This document shows, in pieces, positions 36,640-50,900 of a DNA stretch of 64,000 bases. Below the pieces are notes generated by a model. It was not told where the DNA came from, searched no databases, and saw nothing but the letters and a program-made list of their open reading frames with translations. The position numbers and the translations under genes are program-made. The DNA is from Hydractinia symbiolongicarpus. Its lineage: Eukaryota; Cnidaria; Hydrozoa; Anthoathecata; Hydractiniidae. Positions within the stretch are counted from its first letter, which is position 1, and each line of letters starts with the position of its first letter. The stretch covers positions 11,159,351-11,223,350 of the forward strand of contig NC_079877.1 in NCBI RefSeq assembly GCF_029227915.1. Direction: 5' to 3'.

Positions 36640-38170
36640 GAAACGAAGATGATGTTGTAAGGCACAGACAGGCGCGTGTCTGTGTCCTACCAGATCATTT
36701 AATCTTAACTAGTCCGATCTCATTTATCCCTGTTTCTACTGGGACCGAAGAAGGAATTTCGCCCAATGGGAATGTTTTTTGAACAATAATAACACGGGAC
36801 ATTCTTTTGGTTTCTATTTTTGTAAATTTTCATAAAATTTTGCTGCGATTATGATTTTAATTCTTCTTTAAAAGAAATTTGATCTACACGGATTCATTGG
36901 AAAATTTTTAATAATTTTTTTTATTATTGCAGCAGGACTAAACTCTGACTGATCAAAATTATTTTACACTCATTTAATCAGCTATACAACCTTCATACCA
37001 GGGCCTGTAGCATGTTTTGATATGAGAATGAAACGTGTGTGCGGAATCAAGGTTGTCTGGTGTAACCAGAGATTTATGTGATTTAATAGATGATGCAACA
37101 TTACATTATATATACGGTTTGTAATTATAAATTTTTAAATGTAGTGAAGGGAACTCTCCAGCCCTAAAATAGCTGGTAGAAATCATTCTCGTTCCAAGAT
37201 TGGGAGATTAAGAGCTCTAGGGACGAGAATGGGTAGAAAAAGAGTAAGCTTTTTTGTTCCTCGCAGAAGTTTTGCTTAGTTTTCAGATGTTTTTGATTTG
37301 CAGTCTTTCTTGCTCCTGCTAACACATTTTAGAGGGTTTACATTTTAAATGTAATTTCTAAAAACTTTGACGACGGCCAAATATCTTGTCTGTTTTTAGA
37401 ATCTGAAAATATTAGTGATCTTTAACGTCAGGGAATCAATAAAATATGCGAGTTTGCTTTTAAATTTGCATAGAAATGTGATGGCTGACGCCATTCTTTG
37501 CGCTTCTTTCTCACCTTCTGTTATTATCACCGTTCTCTGGAACACCGCAAGTTGCAGTTGCCATTTCAGGATGCTCTGGAGACGATGTCAAACCATAGCG
37601 AAATATATGTAGTGCTAGTCGAAATTCTTGAATCGAAGCAGGTGAAGCAGCAGCAGCTGGAAAATGGAATTACTAAACAATTGTATTTTTTTGATTTTTT
37701 TAATTGCCCGAGGGTGAAGACGGGGGTCTGTTTATTGCTTATATATTTGTAGGCGACTTTAAACGGTGGCGTTGGTTGGCGGTCTGTATTTTAATTCGTT
37801 GACCGCGGCAGAGCAAATTCAAAAGGCTGTACAAAGCAGCGACGGCACAAAATGACGGAAAACTCTAATAACAAGTGCCAGGTTGGAGGGCCTATTTTGC
37901 TCGGCGACTAACTTAAGAAATTCGAGTAGCTGACATATGGAGGTCATTCTTGTCTCGATGATTCATGAGACGCGCGAAAACTGCGCACACGAGATTCGGT
38001 TTCTCTTGGTTTGCGTTATAATTTTTAATCTATGATCTATTATCATGGAAAAAGACCAAGCAAAGATTGATTCAACCGATTTTAAAAATAGGTGAATTCA
38101 CTGTTTTTTTTATTTTATTTTTATCTCTGTTTATCGTGAAAAATAGTCATTTTTGATATACTCGTGTTGT
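36640..38170. other. Intergenic upstream of the PHD fragment and PSMD1
   Basis: No confident gene. 37565-37640 contains a stretch open on the plus strand after a good acceptor (ccatttcag), reading LETMSNHSEIYVVLVEILES, which might be an isolated exon. A short ATG-led frame at 38046-38091 ending at GTGAAT could be a first exon but is out of phase with the PHD exon. Part of the PSMD1 promoter may lie here. Confidence 0.4.
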
Positions 38171-38175
38171 AGAAT

Positions 38176-38900
38176 ATGATGGAGAATGACTATTTTCAAG
38201 TGACGAAGAAGATGATTCGTTCTTTAAATCTGATGCGATGTAAAGAAATATATTTTTTATTTTTGTGTTTATACATTATTAAAATTCTTCTACAGTAGCT
38301 ATAATAGCGCGCATTGTAGAGGAGTTCATCGACAATGTGATAGATTGTAATACTGTAACTCCGCCTCAATCTCCACCTGTCATTAATTTGACCTCACCCC
38401 AGAAAACAGGAAAAACTGACGTTGTCCCGGGCCAGTTACTGAGTGAAAAAGAATTGTTGACGTTGCGTGAAATGGACAAAATTATCAACAACCATATGCT
38501 AACCGTGTGTTGTGGTATTTTTGGAAATGAAAGGATGGCGCAGTGTGACAAGTGCAAAAAATGGTTTCACGGAATGTGTGAAAACATACCAAACAGCGTT
38601 TTTAAGAAGTCCAACCAACAAGAATTGGTATTGCAAAATGTGTAAAAGTGTTTGTTGTAAATTTATCTTATCTCATAAGAAAAAAAAACAAAAACGAACG
38701 AAAGTGTTTTATTCCATTCCGCGTGGGTATTCAAGCCGTACGGGCATAGTTTGTTTAGATATTCGGAACAACTCGCGAAAACTCGTCCAAAATATTGTTT
38801 TTTATGAACCTCCGACCCGGCACTTGTTATTAGAGTTTTCCCAAAATGACAGGGCATATTTTCCGAACTGCATAATCAACATTTCCATTTCGTTAACTTT
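38176..38900 (+). pseudogene. PHD-finger protein fragment, frameshifted
   Basis: A short first exon (38176-38239, ATG ATG GAG) splices in phase to an exon starting 38296. That exon encodes a Pro-rich linker, a helical stretch and a PHD zinc finger: CCGIFGNERMAQCDKCKKWF, H..MC. The final C-x2-C (NWYCKMC) is present but in another frame because of a 1-bp shift near 38610. PHD fingers read histone H3 tails, but fingers of this style also occur in transposon proteins. The fragment ends directly upstream of the PSMD1 start, on the same strand. Likely a dead gene or transposon piece. Confidence 0.55.
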
Positions 38901-38906
38901 AGAAAA

Positions 38907-41900
38907 ATGACTCTTACATCTGCAGGTTAGCTTTCACTATAAATCTATATAAAATTAAAATATCTTGCTGCGTTTTACATAGTTTTAAGTTTCATAATAA
39001 TATATATACTTCTTTTTTTAGCGGGAGTTATTGCCCTTCTTGAAGAAACAGAACCAGAATTAAAGGTTAGTATATAAATATTTGGAGCACTTCTTAGAGT
39101 TGTTATTTGCATAGTAGTTAATATAAATACGGAAATATCAACCACGCCACGCCAAGCAGGAAACTACCACTAGAGGAAGAATATATTTCTTTGTTTTTGG
39201 TGCCTGAATACAAATTTTCTTTTGCTGTTAAAAATATACAGGAAAAATCTGGCTAACCAACTCGTTTTTTCAAGTACATTAGGAAAAGAACATAACACAT
39301 TTATCTTTGATAGTGATCTAAGGGATCTTAGGGGCTAGTAAGAGGCTGTCGTCAATTATATATGTTTCTTCTACGTTTTAACACCAAATTCTTCCGCTCT
39401 GCAAATGTCACATGATACTTTTCAGGGTAGCCATTATGATTTGAGGGAAAACACGCTGTTCACGCAGTCACCTCTTCAAAAACAGGGGCTGAATTTTTTG
39501 TAGAATCTTTATTTTTTACATTTCAAACCTGTGTGTAGTTCTCTAGAAGAGTTTTTGCTAGTTAAGCTTTGGTTTAATTTAGATACTTGTAGTTCTTCTT
39601 TAATCAAAGCTTTTTCTGTTAGTCCCTAAATCGAAAGTTGTGTCACTAACATTCTTCCCAGGGAATTACTTGTTAGGGGGAAGAGGAATCTGCTTGCTGA
39701 TAAAATAAAAAAATGGGGAGGAAAACTAACTTCATTATATATATTTTATTTGTAAAGAAGAGAGACAATTAGACATTATTCGACAGAGAGAAGAGAGACA
39801 ATTATAAAATTAACATGAAAATACCAATAAATATAATAGATAAAACATTTTTCTGACCTGTGCGCATAACAACACAGTGTTTATTGCGTGTAATAAATAT
39901 AATATTCGTTAGGAGAAATTCTTAAGGGTATATGTAATAACATGGACTTTCCATAAGTACCTGCCCTATTTATTTTAGCAAAGTACACAAAGTAAAAAAC
40001 TAACATGCTGTTAACATGGAGCAAGGAAATGTGGGCATTAATTAAGGGCTAATTTGTCATTAACCATAGACTACCCCAAACTTGATATCAGTTTTAAGGG
40101 TTTAGTCAGGTCACTAGTGACAATTAAAATTGGAAATGAAGTGAACAATGTAACAACAATTGAATCAGGTCTAATTGGGTAGGATGTGCATGTTTTACTG
40201 AAACTCTGAAATGACCAGACAGCTCCTCCAGGGCCTTTTTGCGATTTGATGACGTCAAATTTTTTGACATTATATATCAATTTTTTTACTGGAATGTTGG
40301 TATCTACAGTGTAGAATAGGAGCATTCTCGCAAAAAAGTTTGTCATTGCGCAAAGTTTAGTACATAAATTATTCCAGGGTGGCCAAACCTCCTTTAAAGT
40401 CCCCATTTTTGAAAAACCTCTAAAAAGTTTAAAATGTGACCTAAATCTCCTCTTTAACTCCTCTTTTTTTCTGGTACACTGATAATTGTGTGATTGTTTC
40501 ACTATTATAGTTACAGAGATTTTACATTTGTTATAGTGATATTATCTGTTAGCTCTATCCTTTTTGTATAAAACAAGATATAAAAATTGGCTAAGAAAAA
40601 TGCTCATTAATTTAAACACCTAAGACTTCGCGACTCTTCAATGTGGTTAACGCATTTACTATATTTTCTGTCAAGTTGAATTATATAGACATACTGCTTC
40701 TTTAAAGGCCTTATATGACATATTCTCTTATTTTTAGTTCTATGCACTGAAAAAGTTGGACAACATTGTTGGAGAATTCTGGGCTGAGATATCAGATGTT
40801 ATTACTAAAATGTATGTATCCAAATTATTTTGTGTGACATTGAAATTGAAGCAACAATGATATTTTTACAACTGTTTTTCATTATCTATGTAAAACAACA
40901 AAAGTGGAATTTGTATTTGTTACAACCTATAACAATTCCCACGTGATATAAAAAGATATTGCAACATTATACATCCTTTGCAATTATCTCCTTTAGTATT
41001 TAATGTGTTTTGTGCATGTTATTTTGATAGCAAAAATTGATTGAGCATAATTTAAACTGTAACTAACGCTTAATGTATAAAGCTACAGCTCTGGTAACCC
41101 TATAGGCCGAGTTCTGCTCAAAAGCAGGCAATATATTTTCCAGTGTAAAAAAGCTCTATTTAGATTCCATCACAACACTGATTACACTCCCATTGTGTGA
41201 TACTTTTTTAGCTGAGAATGTCTATTCAAATGGGCCAGGGTAAACGTTAAAGCTATACGTAGAGCACTTTTGGCAATTTACAAAGGGAAATGCTGTGGTT
41301 GAAAATGCTGTTGTTTTAATTTTTTTTTTTTTTTTGCATGTTTCAATGAAAAAATTAATATTGCACTTGTTTTAGTAATTAATTTGTAGTCCAAATTCAA
41401 TGCGTGAATAGTAAGAAAGCCAGGTACATTTGGGCTATGTGTTTAAAAATATCTCGAAAATTTAAGCAGGAAATCACCAATATGCGGCTTTTGTATTAAA
41501 TCTATGATAACAAAAGCTAACTATTCAAAAATTTTGAAACTTATCTTTTTGCTCATATTAATTGACACAAAAAGTACAATACTGTGAAAAGGTTTATTAA
41601 CATCGTGTTCGTGTAACGAGCGTGGTGCACACGAACCACGTTAAAATCGTGGTCTTTATGTATAACAAACATTCAAACATTCTATCGTGGCCACCACGCT
41701 AATATTATCTCCACGAAGGATCGTGTGTCCAGCGATTATTTTCGCGAGCTCCACGATTTTTCTTTTCAAAAAAGTCTTCCATTAAAGTTAATTTGTTTGT
41801 TTCAGGTTTTATCAAGTTAAAAAAGCATATTCGTATTTTTGCTTCGTGTATACTTTTTCGTCATGGACGCGATTGTATTTTTACGAAATGTCATTAGTCT

Positions 41901-44900
41901 AGAAAAGTTAAATTTGTCTGCGGCGATAGATATGCTTTTTTAGATTGTATTTTAAAAGTTTAAAAACGAAAAGCGGCGATAGAATTGTTTTTTTGATCGC
42001 ATTTTAAAAGTTTAAAAACGAAAAGCGGCGATAGAAATCTTTTTTAAGACCGCATTTTAAAAGTTTATAAACTAAAAGCGGCGATAGAAATGTTTCTTTA
42101 CATCGCATTTTGATTCACGAACGATTAAAATCTATTATATAGCTAGCTTTATGACAATAAATTTAAACAACAAGTGTTAATTAATTTTTTTGCCGTCGTT
42201 TTTTGATTTAATTGATAAACTAATATGGTCTTTGTTGTTTTACAATAGAAGTTATCTATCATGGACGCCACGGTGTAATGTTTAATTTTTGTTCGTGTAG
42301 TCCACGAAAAATGATCGTGAGGTCCACGATTGTTAAAAAAATATGCATTGTGGGCTATCGTGGTTCGTGCGTAACATGAAATAAACACGAAACACGATGT
42401 TAACAAACCTTTTCACAGTACTGTAGTATGACAAGAGGAAAATTAAGTGATTCGAATTTTATGGAGGCTTGTGGGCGGGGGAGCTTGATTTATGCATGTT
42501 TTTATTATATTTTCAGCGAGGAACTTTGTGAAAATGATGGATTTAGACACAGAGATTTATCATGTCTTGTTGCATCCAAGGTACTGATGTGCTTTCACAT
42601 CTTACAGTCATGTAATCGATAATTATGTTAACTATTATAACTCGTTTACTTTTCTAATTGTATTAAATTTTATGTTTAGGTGTACTATCACCTTGGAGCT
42701 TTTGAAGACTCAGTTTTGTATGCTTTGGGAGCTGGAGATTTATTCGATGTCAACGGACATACAGAATATATTGAAACCACAATAGGTATTAAACTTTTCT
42801 TCTAGACACTTACACATGCATTTTTATTCATTTGTACTGATATTGTTGATATTGTCAAGACTTATTTAATTCTAAGCTCTTTGACAATATTTCATATTAA
42901 ACTTAATTTGTGTGTGTTTTTGATTGTAAACTGCAATCATCATCATCATCATCATCATTCTCGGCTTAACGTCCGTTTTCCATGCTAGCATGGGTTGGAT
43001 ACAACCATTTACAATTAGAAAATGCGGAGTTGGCATGAAGCTGATACTTAAACCTGCATTTTAATGTGTCTAAAATATTAAAATGAATATATAAATAAAC
43101 CAACATGAATTTGTACTTTTATCCGTTACAAGATGAAGATAATAGCTTATAACAGGCCTATCAATAAGGGGAGAGCAATTGCTCTTTCTCACACAAAGGC
43201 TCGCCCAATTTGTATTCAATAACAAATGATTTTATGCAAAAAGTCATAGGAATTTTAAGTTTTTGCTGAGAATTCAGCTTTATATGGTGGTAAACATTGT
43301 CATCATTTGAAGTGTTTTATTTAGTTTGCATAGGTTGTTCAATTGTTTGTGGACATTTTTAGAATAATTCAGGTCACTTTAAGATAAACCTTAAACATAC
43401 TGATTTTCACCAGTACTAATTTTACCTAATATTTGAAGTTGTTTAATTTTAAAAAATCATAGAATTTTCAAAAAGTACAGCTGTTTTCATCTTTTTATAC
43501 TTCAGCGAAATGCATTGACCACTACACACAACTTCGCGTAAGGGCAGCAACACATCCTGATGAAGAAGTCAAAATTGACCAACGTCTTATTGAAATTGTA
43601 AATAAAATGTTTCAACGGTGTTTTGCAGATAAAAAGTTTAAACAGGTATTGTATTGTATCATATTGCTTGAAATACCTGCAATTTTTAAAATCTATTTTA
43701 AAAAAAAACTATATTACATTGTTTGTCTTGTTTTTAGGCAATTGGAATTGCATTGGAAACAAGACGATTGGATATTTTTGAACAAGCTGTTTTAAAATCT
43801 GTATATACTTGGTTTTTATTCGTATTATAGATTTATTCAAAGATATAATTAAAAAGCTGTGTTAATTTTTTGTCTAGGAAGACGTGCAAGGCATGTTGGG
43901 ATATAGTCTTAGTATATGCATGACTCTCATTGAGAGCAGATCATTTCGTAACGAGGTAATAAATACTACATTATCTCTTTGTTTTTCTGTTTTGTTTTTG
44001 TTTTTTGATAAAAAATGACATTCATTTTTCCTTCAGGTTCTTAGAGTTCTGGTTAAACTATACTTAAATCTAACAACTCCAGATCATATTAGTGTTAGTC
44101 AGGTAAGCATTTACCTAAAAGGTGACAACTTGAGTGTTACAAGCACTCAAGGAAGTGCGTAATAGTTAATAATAATTAATTAATAAAAGCAGTACAAGTC
44201 ATTTATACTAAATAAGATCTGACACTTTACAAAATACTTGACAAAGTACTTCGACTTGCACAGGCAAAAATAGTTTTTTTTTATGTATTGTTCAAGTGAT
44301 GATATTTTTATGCCTGATTTATGCTTCCTCTCAGATGTATTTTAGTGATCATCTCAGATCTGTTGTCAAGAAGTGCATACTATTGGAACACTATTGTGAT
44401 AGTTTGACATGTTTCACATCATATACACTGAAGGCAGTTTTTTCAACTTTCTGGCAATCAAAAATGTTTCATATTTATAAAAGGAGACATTTTTATTTTA
44501 TTTTAGTGTTTAATATTTCTTGACGATCCAGACTCTGTTGCAGATATAATGGAAAAATTAGTCAAAAGTAGTGAAGAACAAACTTTGATGGCATATCAAA
44601 TTGGTTTTGATTTATATGAAAATGCTTCACAACAATTTTTAACTAGCATAAGAAGTGTTCTTAAATCATTAGCTCCTGCCGCACTGGCTGAGCCTGTTCG
44701 ACAAGGAACTACCCCAAAGGAGGGTACTGATACACAAAAAGATGAGTAAGTTCTTTTTCCTGATGGTTAAAATGAAAGATCAATTTGCACATTTCTCCAC
44801 ACTTTGTGAATATAGTTTGTATAAAAGTAATTGTTTTAAACTACCTTAAAAAATGTTGAATTGACGATGAGCCGAGCCGAAACCAAACCATTGCGATATC

Positions 44901-47900
44901 GCGATTGAAAAAAAAGATGGTCATTTGTGTTTCATTTATCATTTCACTTCAGTGCAAAACCAATGGAAACTGATGAAACAAATAAAACAGAATCCAAAGA
45001 AGAACCTGCTGAAAAACCAGTTAAACAGGAAAAACATCTTGTAAGTAACTCCACAATAATTTTATGTGGATTGCTCAACACTTACTTTAAAAAAAAATTT
45101 TTTTCTCAGGACGGAGTAACACTTTATTACAAATATATTATAACATAAAAGAATCTTGCTTGTGTAACCTGTTATTGTATATAATAAGATTATTTTTAAA
45201 AAAATCGAAGATCTGAGTGCTTATTTTGTGATTTTCAATTAAATTGAAAAAAATATAATTTAATTCAAAAATCAAATGAATGGGAAACATTTTTCTTTCT
45301 TCATCCTGAAAAATATTTTATTAACATCATAAGTATAATTTTAAAATATTTTCAACTATAATACACAAAACAATTTTTGAAAAATTAAATATTTTTGTTA
45401 ATATTGCAGTGTACGTGTACACCTCTGCCTTTAATTTATTGTTTGTGGTGTCTTTGTTTAGAATGAAAATGAGAAAACATTACAAGACCGCATCATCAAA
45501 CTGACAGAAATCTTAAGCGGAGATACCATGATAAAGTTGCACTTAGAATTTTTAATCCGCAACAACCATGCAGATTTATTAATATTAAAAAATACAAAGG
45601 TATGTACAGCTGAACCCAACTTGGTAGTGTTTTCATTTTGCTACCTTAAGACTGGATTTGTAGGTCTGTCTTCAACAGGTTGTATTTGCAAAGACGTTAG
45701 TGATAACAATTGCTAAAGTTGTTGTCTGCATTTTATTTGTAGGATATTGTTCGAAATTCAATATGTCACTCTGCAACAGTCATATCGAATGCTTTCATGC
45801 ATTGTGGAACAACCAGTGATACGTTTCTTAGAAATAATCTAGAATGGTTAGCACGGGCCACTAATTGGGCAAAGTTCACTGCTACCGCAAGTTTAGGTGT
45901 TATACATAAGGTATATTTTTATTATCTTGTTACTTATTTAAAAAAACATTTTCATACTAACGAAAAGCCCTTTCACACCAAAAATTGGGGACTCTTAGAG
46001 GAATAAAAAAAAGAATTAAAAGTATTTTTAGTAGGTAAAGATAAAAGTGTCGTGTCGTATTCACCATTACACTGTTACTCTATGTGTCAATATTGGATCG
46101 AGACAGCATTTTTCAATTCTTGAAAAAATTGAATAAAAATGTTAGGCTCAGAATACTTCTTATTCATAGCACTATTGTCCACTGCAATTTGTGAAAATAA
46201 AAGTATTTTTAATCAAATGGCAAGTTGTACAATTTTCACATTTTTCATGGTAGGGTCATGAAAAAGAATCGTTAAAACTAATGGGTTCATATCTGCCAAA
46301 AGATGGCGGTGCTGGCAGTGCGTATCAAGAAGGCGGCGGTTTATATGCTCTAGGTATGGTTATTACTATCTGCTGGTAAAAAATATCTATTTTACATCCT
46401 GTAAAGACTGTCAAACAAGATTTTCAGCAAAACAGGACAAAAACTGTGATGTGTTGCAAATTGATTTTTCATGATGATTTTCTTTTCCTACTTGGCAGGG
46501 TGATAAACACTTTAATATGCATCTCATTAAATGTTTTTAATGAGACATTCCTTAACAAATTCTCGTTTTTCTTCTCTCTCATTTATTTTTGTGTTAAGAA
46601 GTTTATGAATTACAGATTGACTGTAAAGTCCTATAATACTTCCTTGTTGAATTTGAGTCCTTTATTTATTTACCCCTGTCACAGGAGCCTTATTGATTGT
46701 TACGTCACAACTGAAATTAACAATTATTTTAAAAAAAATCCTCATTAACTGTCCTTAATTTAATTTAGTTGCAACAAAATTTTCCTAAAAAAAATGACAA
46801 GATTTCTCAGTAATTTTAATTTAATGCTTTTTTTCTTCGTTTCAGGAGTGACTATCCTGTCTGAAATGATCAGGAATTTTATGTTTCATATTCTACTCAT
46901 CTATTTATTACTTTCTTTCCTTCGTTTCAGGATTAATTCATTGCAATCATGGTGAAAGCATAAAAGAATATTTACTACAGCAACTTAAAAATGCGACAAC
47001 TGATGTAAGTTACTCACACTGTTTTTATAAGATGCTTACAAGATACGCCTGCTAGTTCCAACAGATTGTTTTGAATACATAAAAAATAAAACAATGGAGG
47101 CAATAGATGAAGGAGAATGTTTTACGTTAATCAATGTTTGAATTTAATAACCTCGCAAACATCTATATAGTTTAGTTATTCTTACACCAAGTTTGAAATA
47201 TATATTATATATGACATATAAAATATGTGTCTTGTTGTTATTTTCGTGTCAACTGATGGGATTTCATGTTTAGATGGTGCGCCATGGTGGATGTCTTGGT
47301 TTAGGACTAGCAGCGATGGGTACTCAACAGAATGGTTCGTATGCTCTCATGCAACTCTACTAATATTCTACTTCTGTAATTAGCATTAACATATTTTTTT
47401 GTGTTTAGATATTTATGAGCAGCTGAAATTTAATTTGTACCAAGATGATGCTGTCACAGGTGCGTTGATGATCGTTTTTTGATAATCTTGACCGATAATT
47501 ATTATTTAAGGCTTCCCCGAGACTTCTTCCCTTAAATTTTTGAAAGTTTGTAAGACTGTGCGTATCTGCATCAATGTCTTGAAAGAAAATTTGAAATTAA
47601 TACGAAATTTTGCTACTCAAATTTAGGAGAAGCAGCAGGTATTGGCATGGGACTTGTTATGTTAGCATCAAAATCAAGTCAAGCAATCGAAGACATGGTT
47701 ATGGTACGTTAAAAAATATTAATTGATGTCACATCAGGCTACTATATTTCTTTGTCTCTTGTAAAAAGGTCTATGGATAAGGAAGGAATATTTCTTAAAT
47801 TTTCCACTTGTATAATTTATAAGAATGGATATTTTCAGAAAATGAAACAATATCCAAACTTTGCATTATTTGTTTCGTGTTTTTTTTTATTTTATTTTCA

Positions 47901-50900
47901 TTTCATGCTGTTTACGTTTCTACGATTAAAAAGCTAGTAAATTTTTTTGTTAATTCTCTTTTAATCGAATTTTGACCCATTTTGCCTTGATAAAAATAAC
48001 AGCCTATTCAAGTTAACTACAGGTTAAAATGGTTAAAATGGCTGGGGAAAATAAAGTATTGTAGAATAGCCACAAAAGAATGGAAAGTCCTAACTGTTAC
48101 TCTTAAATCAGTATTTCCTGCATGTTGGAGTGTGCGTTAACTATTGGTTTTATTTTCATTTTTAAGTATGCTCAAGAGACGCAACATGAAAAAATATTGC
48201 GAGGGCTAGCAATTGGAATTGCCTTGGTAAGCTTATAGAATTTTTAACTATTATCTTGTATCCGTTGCCCTTCTTCTGGAATTTGAAAATTAGTAAAAAA
48301 ATTTTAATTGAACAGATAATAAATCTTGACGCCATTATTCATTGTAACTCTGAACCTTTAAAGTTTGTCTTATAATACTTGCTGTAGGTTATGTATGGAC
48401 GAATGGAAGAAGCCGACGCACTAATAGAAAGTTTACTCCAAGACAAGGTTTGTGTGGAGTATTTTGTGTTTAAGTTGTGCTGTGTGACTTTATTATAAGG
48501 AAGGCAGCCATCGTGAGGATGGGTTTTAGCACCAGCACCCATAGCAACTACCAATGCTATGGATCAACTCATGCCTTCCGAAGGAAATTAAGTAGGCAAT
48601 GTGAATATGTATATAGCCAGGACCCATACTGATAACGGTGTTTGCAACACTGAAGTAACTATACCATTTTAAATTTTCTGAAACAGTCAGTTTTTCCCCT
48701 TTATATTTAACAAATATTGTTGTTTTCACAGGATGCAATTCTGAGAAGAAGCGCAATGTATACTATCGCCATGGCGTATGCTGGTACTGGAAATAATAAA
48801 GCTATCCGAAAGTTGCTTCATGTTGCTGTGAGTAGTAGACCTCCACCGTCTGTGATTTTTGTTCTACTAAGTTTCTATTGTAGAGAGTGCAGATTGAAGT
48901 GAAGGTTGACAAATAAAGTGAGATTTCCGCTGTAAAAGAAAACAAAAACTAACAAAAATAATAAAAATGAATTTTAATCGGTCGTTGTGCTGATCCTTAC
49001 TTATATTACCCTTTTTTAAAGTTTACTTTTGACCGGAACAGCAATGTTTATCCGCCAAGGAGGTGTCAGAAATAATAGTTCTGCATTTCTTCTATGTCTT
49101 CCAGAGATATATTTTTTGAGGTGGCATCGGAATGGCAGTAATGTATAGTAACTAAAACTAGTAGTTAGCCCGTGGAAAACACACTGGAATTCATTTGTTG
49201 CTTCTACCAGCTACCATGTTTGGTTCACACACCTACAGCAAGCATCAGAGATACAACATACGTTACTCTTTTTTAGGTGAGTGATGTCAATGATGACGTA
49301 AGAAGAGCAGCTGTTCAGTCTTTGGGCTTTTTGTTATTCAGGTAAACTTTCTCTTGCATTTTTGTGTCGATACTGTTGACATGCTAAAAGTAATCGTTAG
49401 TTCGTCTGTTGTCGTAGAACGCCAGAACAAGTTCCTAGTGTTGTATCACTTCTCTCTGAAAGCTACAACCCGCACGTCAGATGTGGGGCAGCTATGGCAC
49501 TTGGTATTGCTTGCGCAGGGACAGGATTAAAGGTAACGCCTACTAACCGATGTTTTTGCTAGATTGTAGCTTATTACATTATTCCCTGCTGTGTCATGTT
49601 CAGCACTACAGCTGTATTATTTTTCTAGGAAGCTATCAACTTGGTGGAGCCACTAATGAATGATCCTGTCAATTATGTCAGACAGGTGAGAATACTATGT
49701 TATATTTAGTGTCAATTTCCTAGGCAATACCCACTAAACTTTAGGTTACAGTGGAAGAAAACATAGTTTTTAATTATGTTCCTTCATTATTGGTTAAAGC
49801 CGTTTTGCTACTTTAAAGATCACATATTGTGATTAGTGAAATATGTACGACGGGTTTTGCGAATTCTTTTAACGGCATGACAGCTAGTCGTATATTCAAT
49901 GTTGGTCACTTTATTTTTTAGTATGCATTGATTGCTTCTGCGTTAATAACCATCCAACAGACAGAAGTTACGTGTCCGAAGGTGTGTTCGTACTCTTCTT
50001 AACATTTAGATGTCATGGATGAAACATTTTTTTTTAAATTTACCTTTAAGCAGATAGTATTTGTAAAATATATACTCGACAACCTTCAGTAAATATTCTG
50101 CGTCGGCTGGGTTAAATTTATATAATTTACGAAACTTTTCAGGTAAAACAGATGAGAGAAGCATATACAAAAGTCATAGCAGATAAACATGAGGATAGTA
50201 TTGCAAAGTTTGGTGCTATCCTCGCACAAGGAATCATTGACGCAGGTGAGTGCCGTACGTGGCATTAGGTGACGTACATTTTGTGACGTATATGTCGTAT
50301 TTTGTCGGACATCGGTTTAGTATTTACCAGCCACCAATAATTCAACGTCTAATACAAATTTCTTCTTGTGTATCAGGTGGTCGCAATGCAACTGTTTCAC
50401 TTCAGTCGCGTGCTGGTCAGAATCATATGCCAACCATCGTTGGCTTGTTTGTCTTCTCGCAATTTTGGTACTGGTTTCCTCTATCTCATTTCTTATCTCT
50501 TTCGTTCACACCAACAGCTATCATTGGTTTAAACTCCAATCTAAAGGTACGTTGAGGAAGGTGCATTATAACCCTAATCTAACGCCTGGCAAAGCGGTTG
50601 TGTTTGCTTTGATGAAGGAGAGGAGGTTTTCGTAGGGATAAAATTAACTTATTGGTGACCCGAATTATAAGAATCGTGAAATATCCAATTTTTAAATATG
50701 TTAGTGTTTTATTAGGGCGTAGATAAAAAAATAATCCCACATATCCCATTTATGAATTATTTTTGTGATTCTCTCTTTGCCTAATGCTTTTTCCGAGATG
50801 ACATTTTCAATGCATTAACTCAGGGTAGTAATTAGGAAAGAGTTGAGCGAATGCCAAGATTTAGAAGTTTTTTATCGTTTCTCTTTATATAAATCTTGTT

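Noticed and set aside
40071-40502. 143-codon minus ORF inside PSMD1 intron 2
   Set aside because: Overlaps a decayed repeat also seen near 34400, has no domain, and sits antisense in an intron of a well-defined gene.
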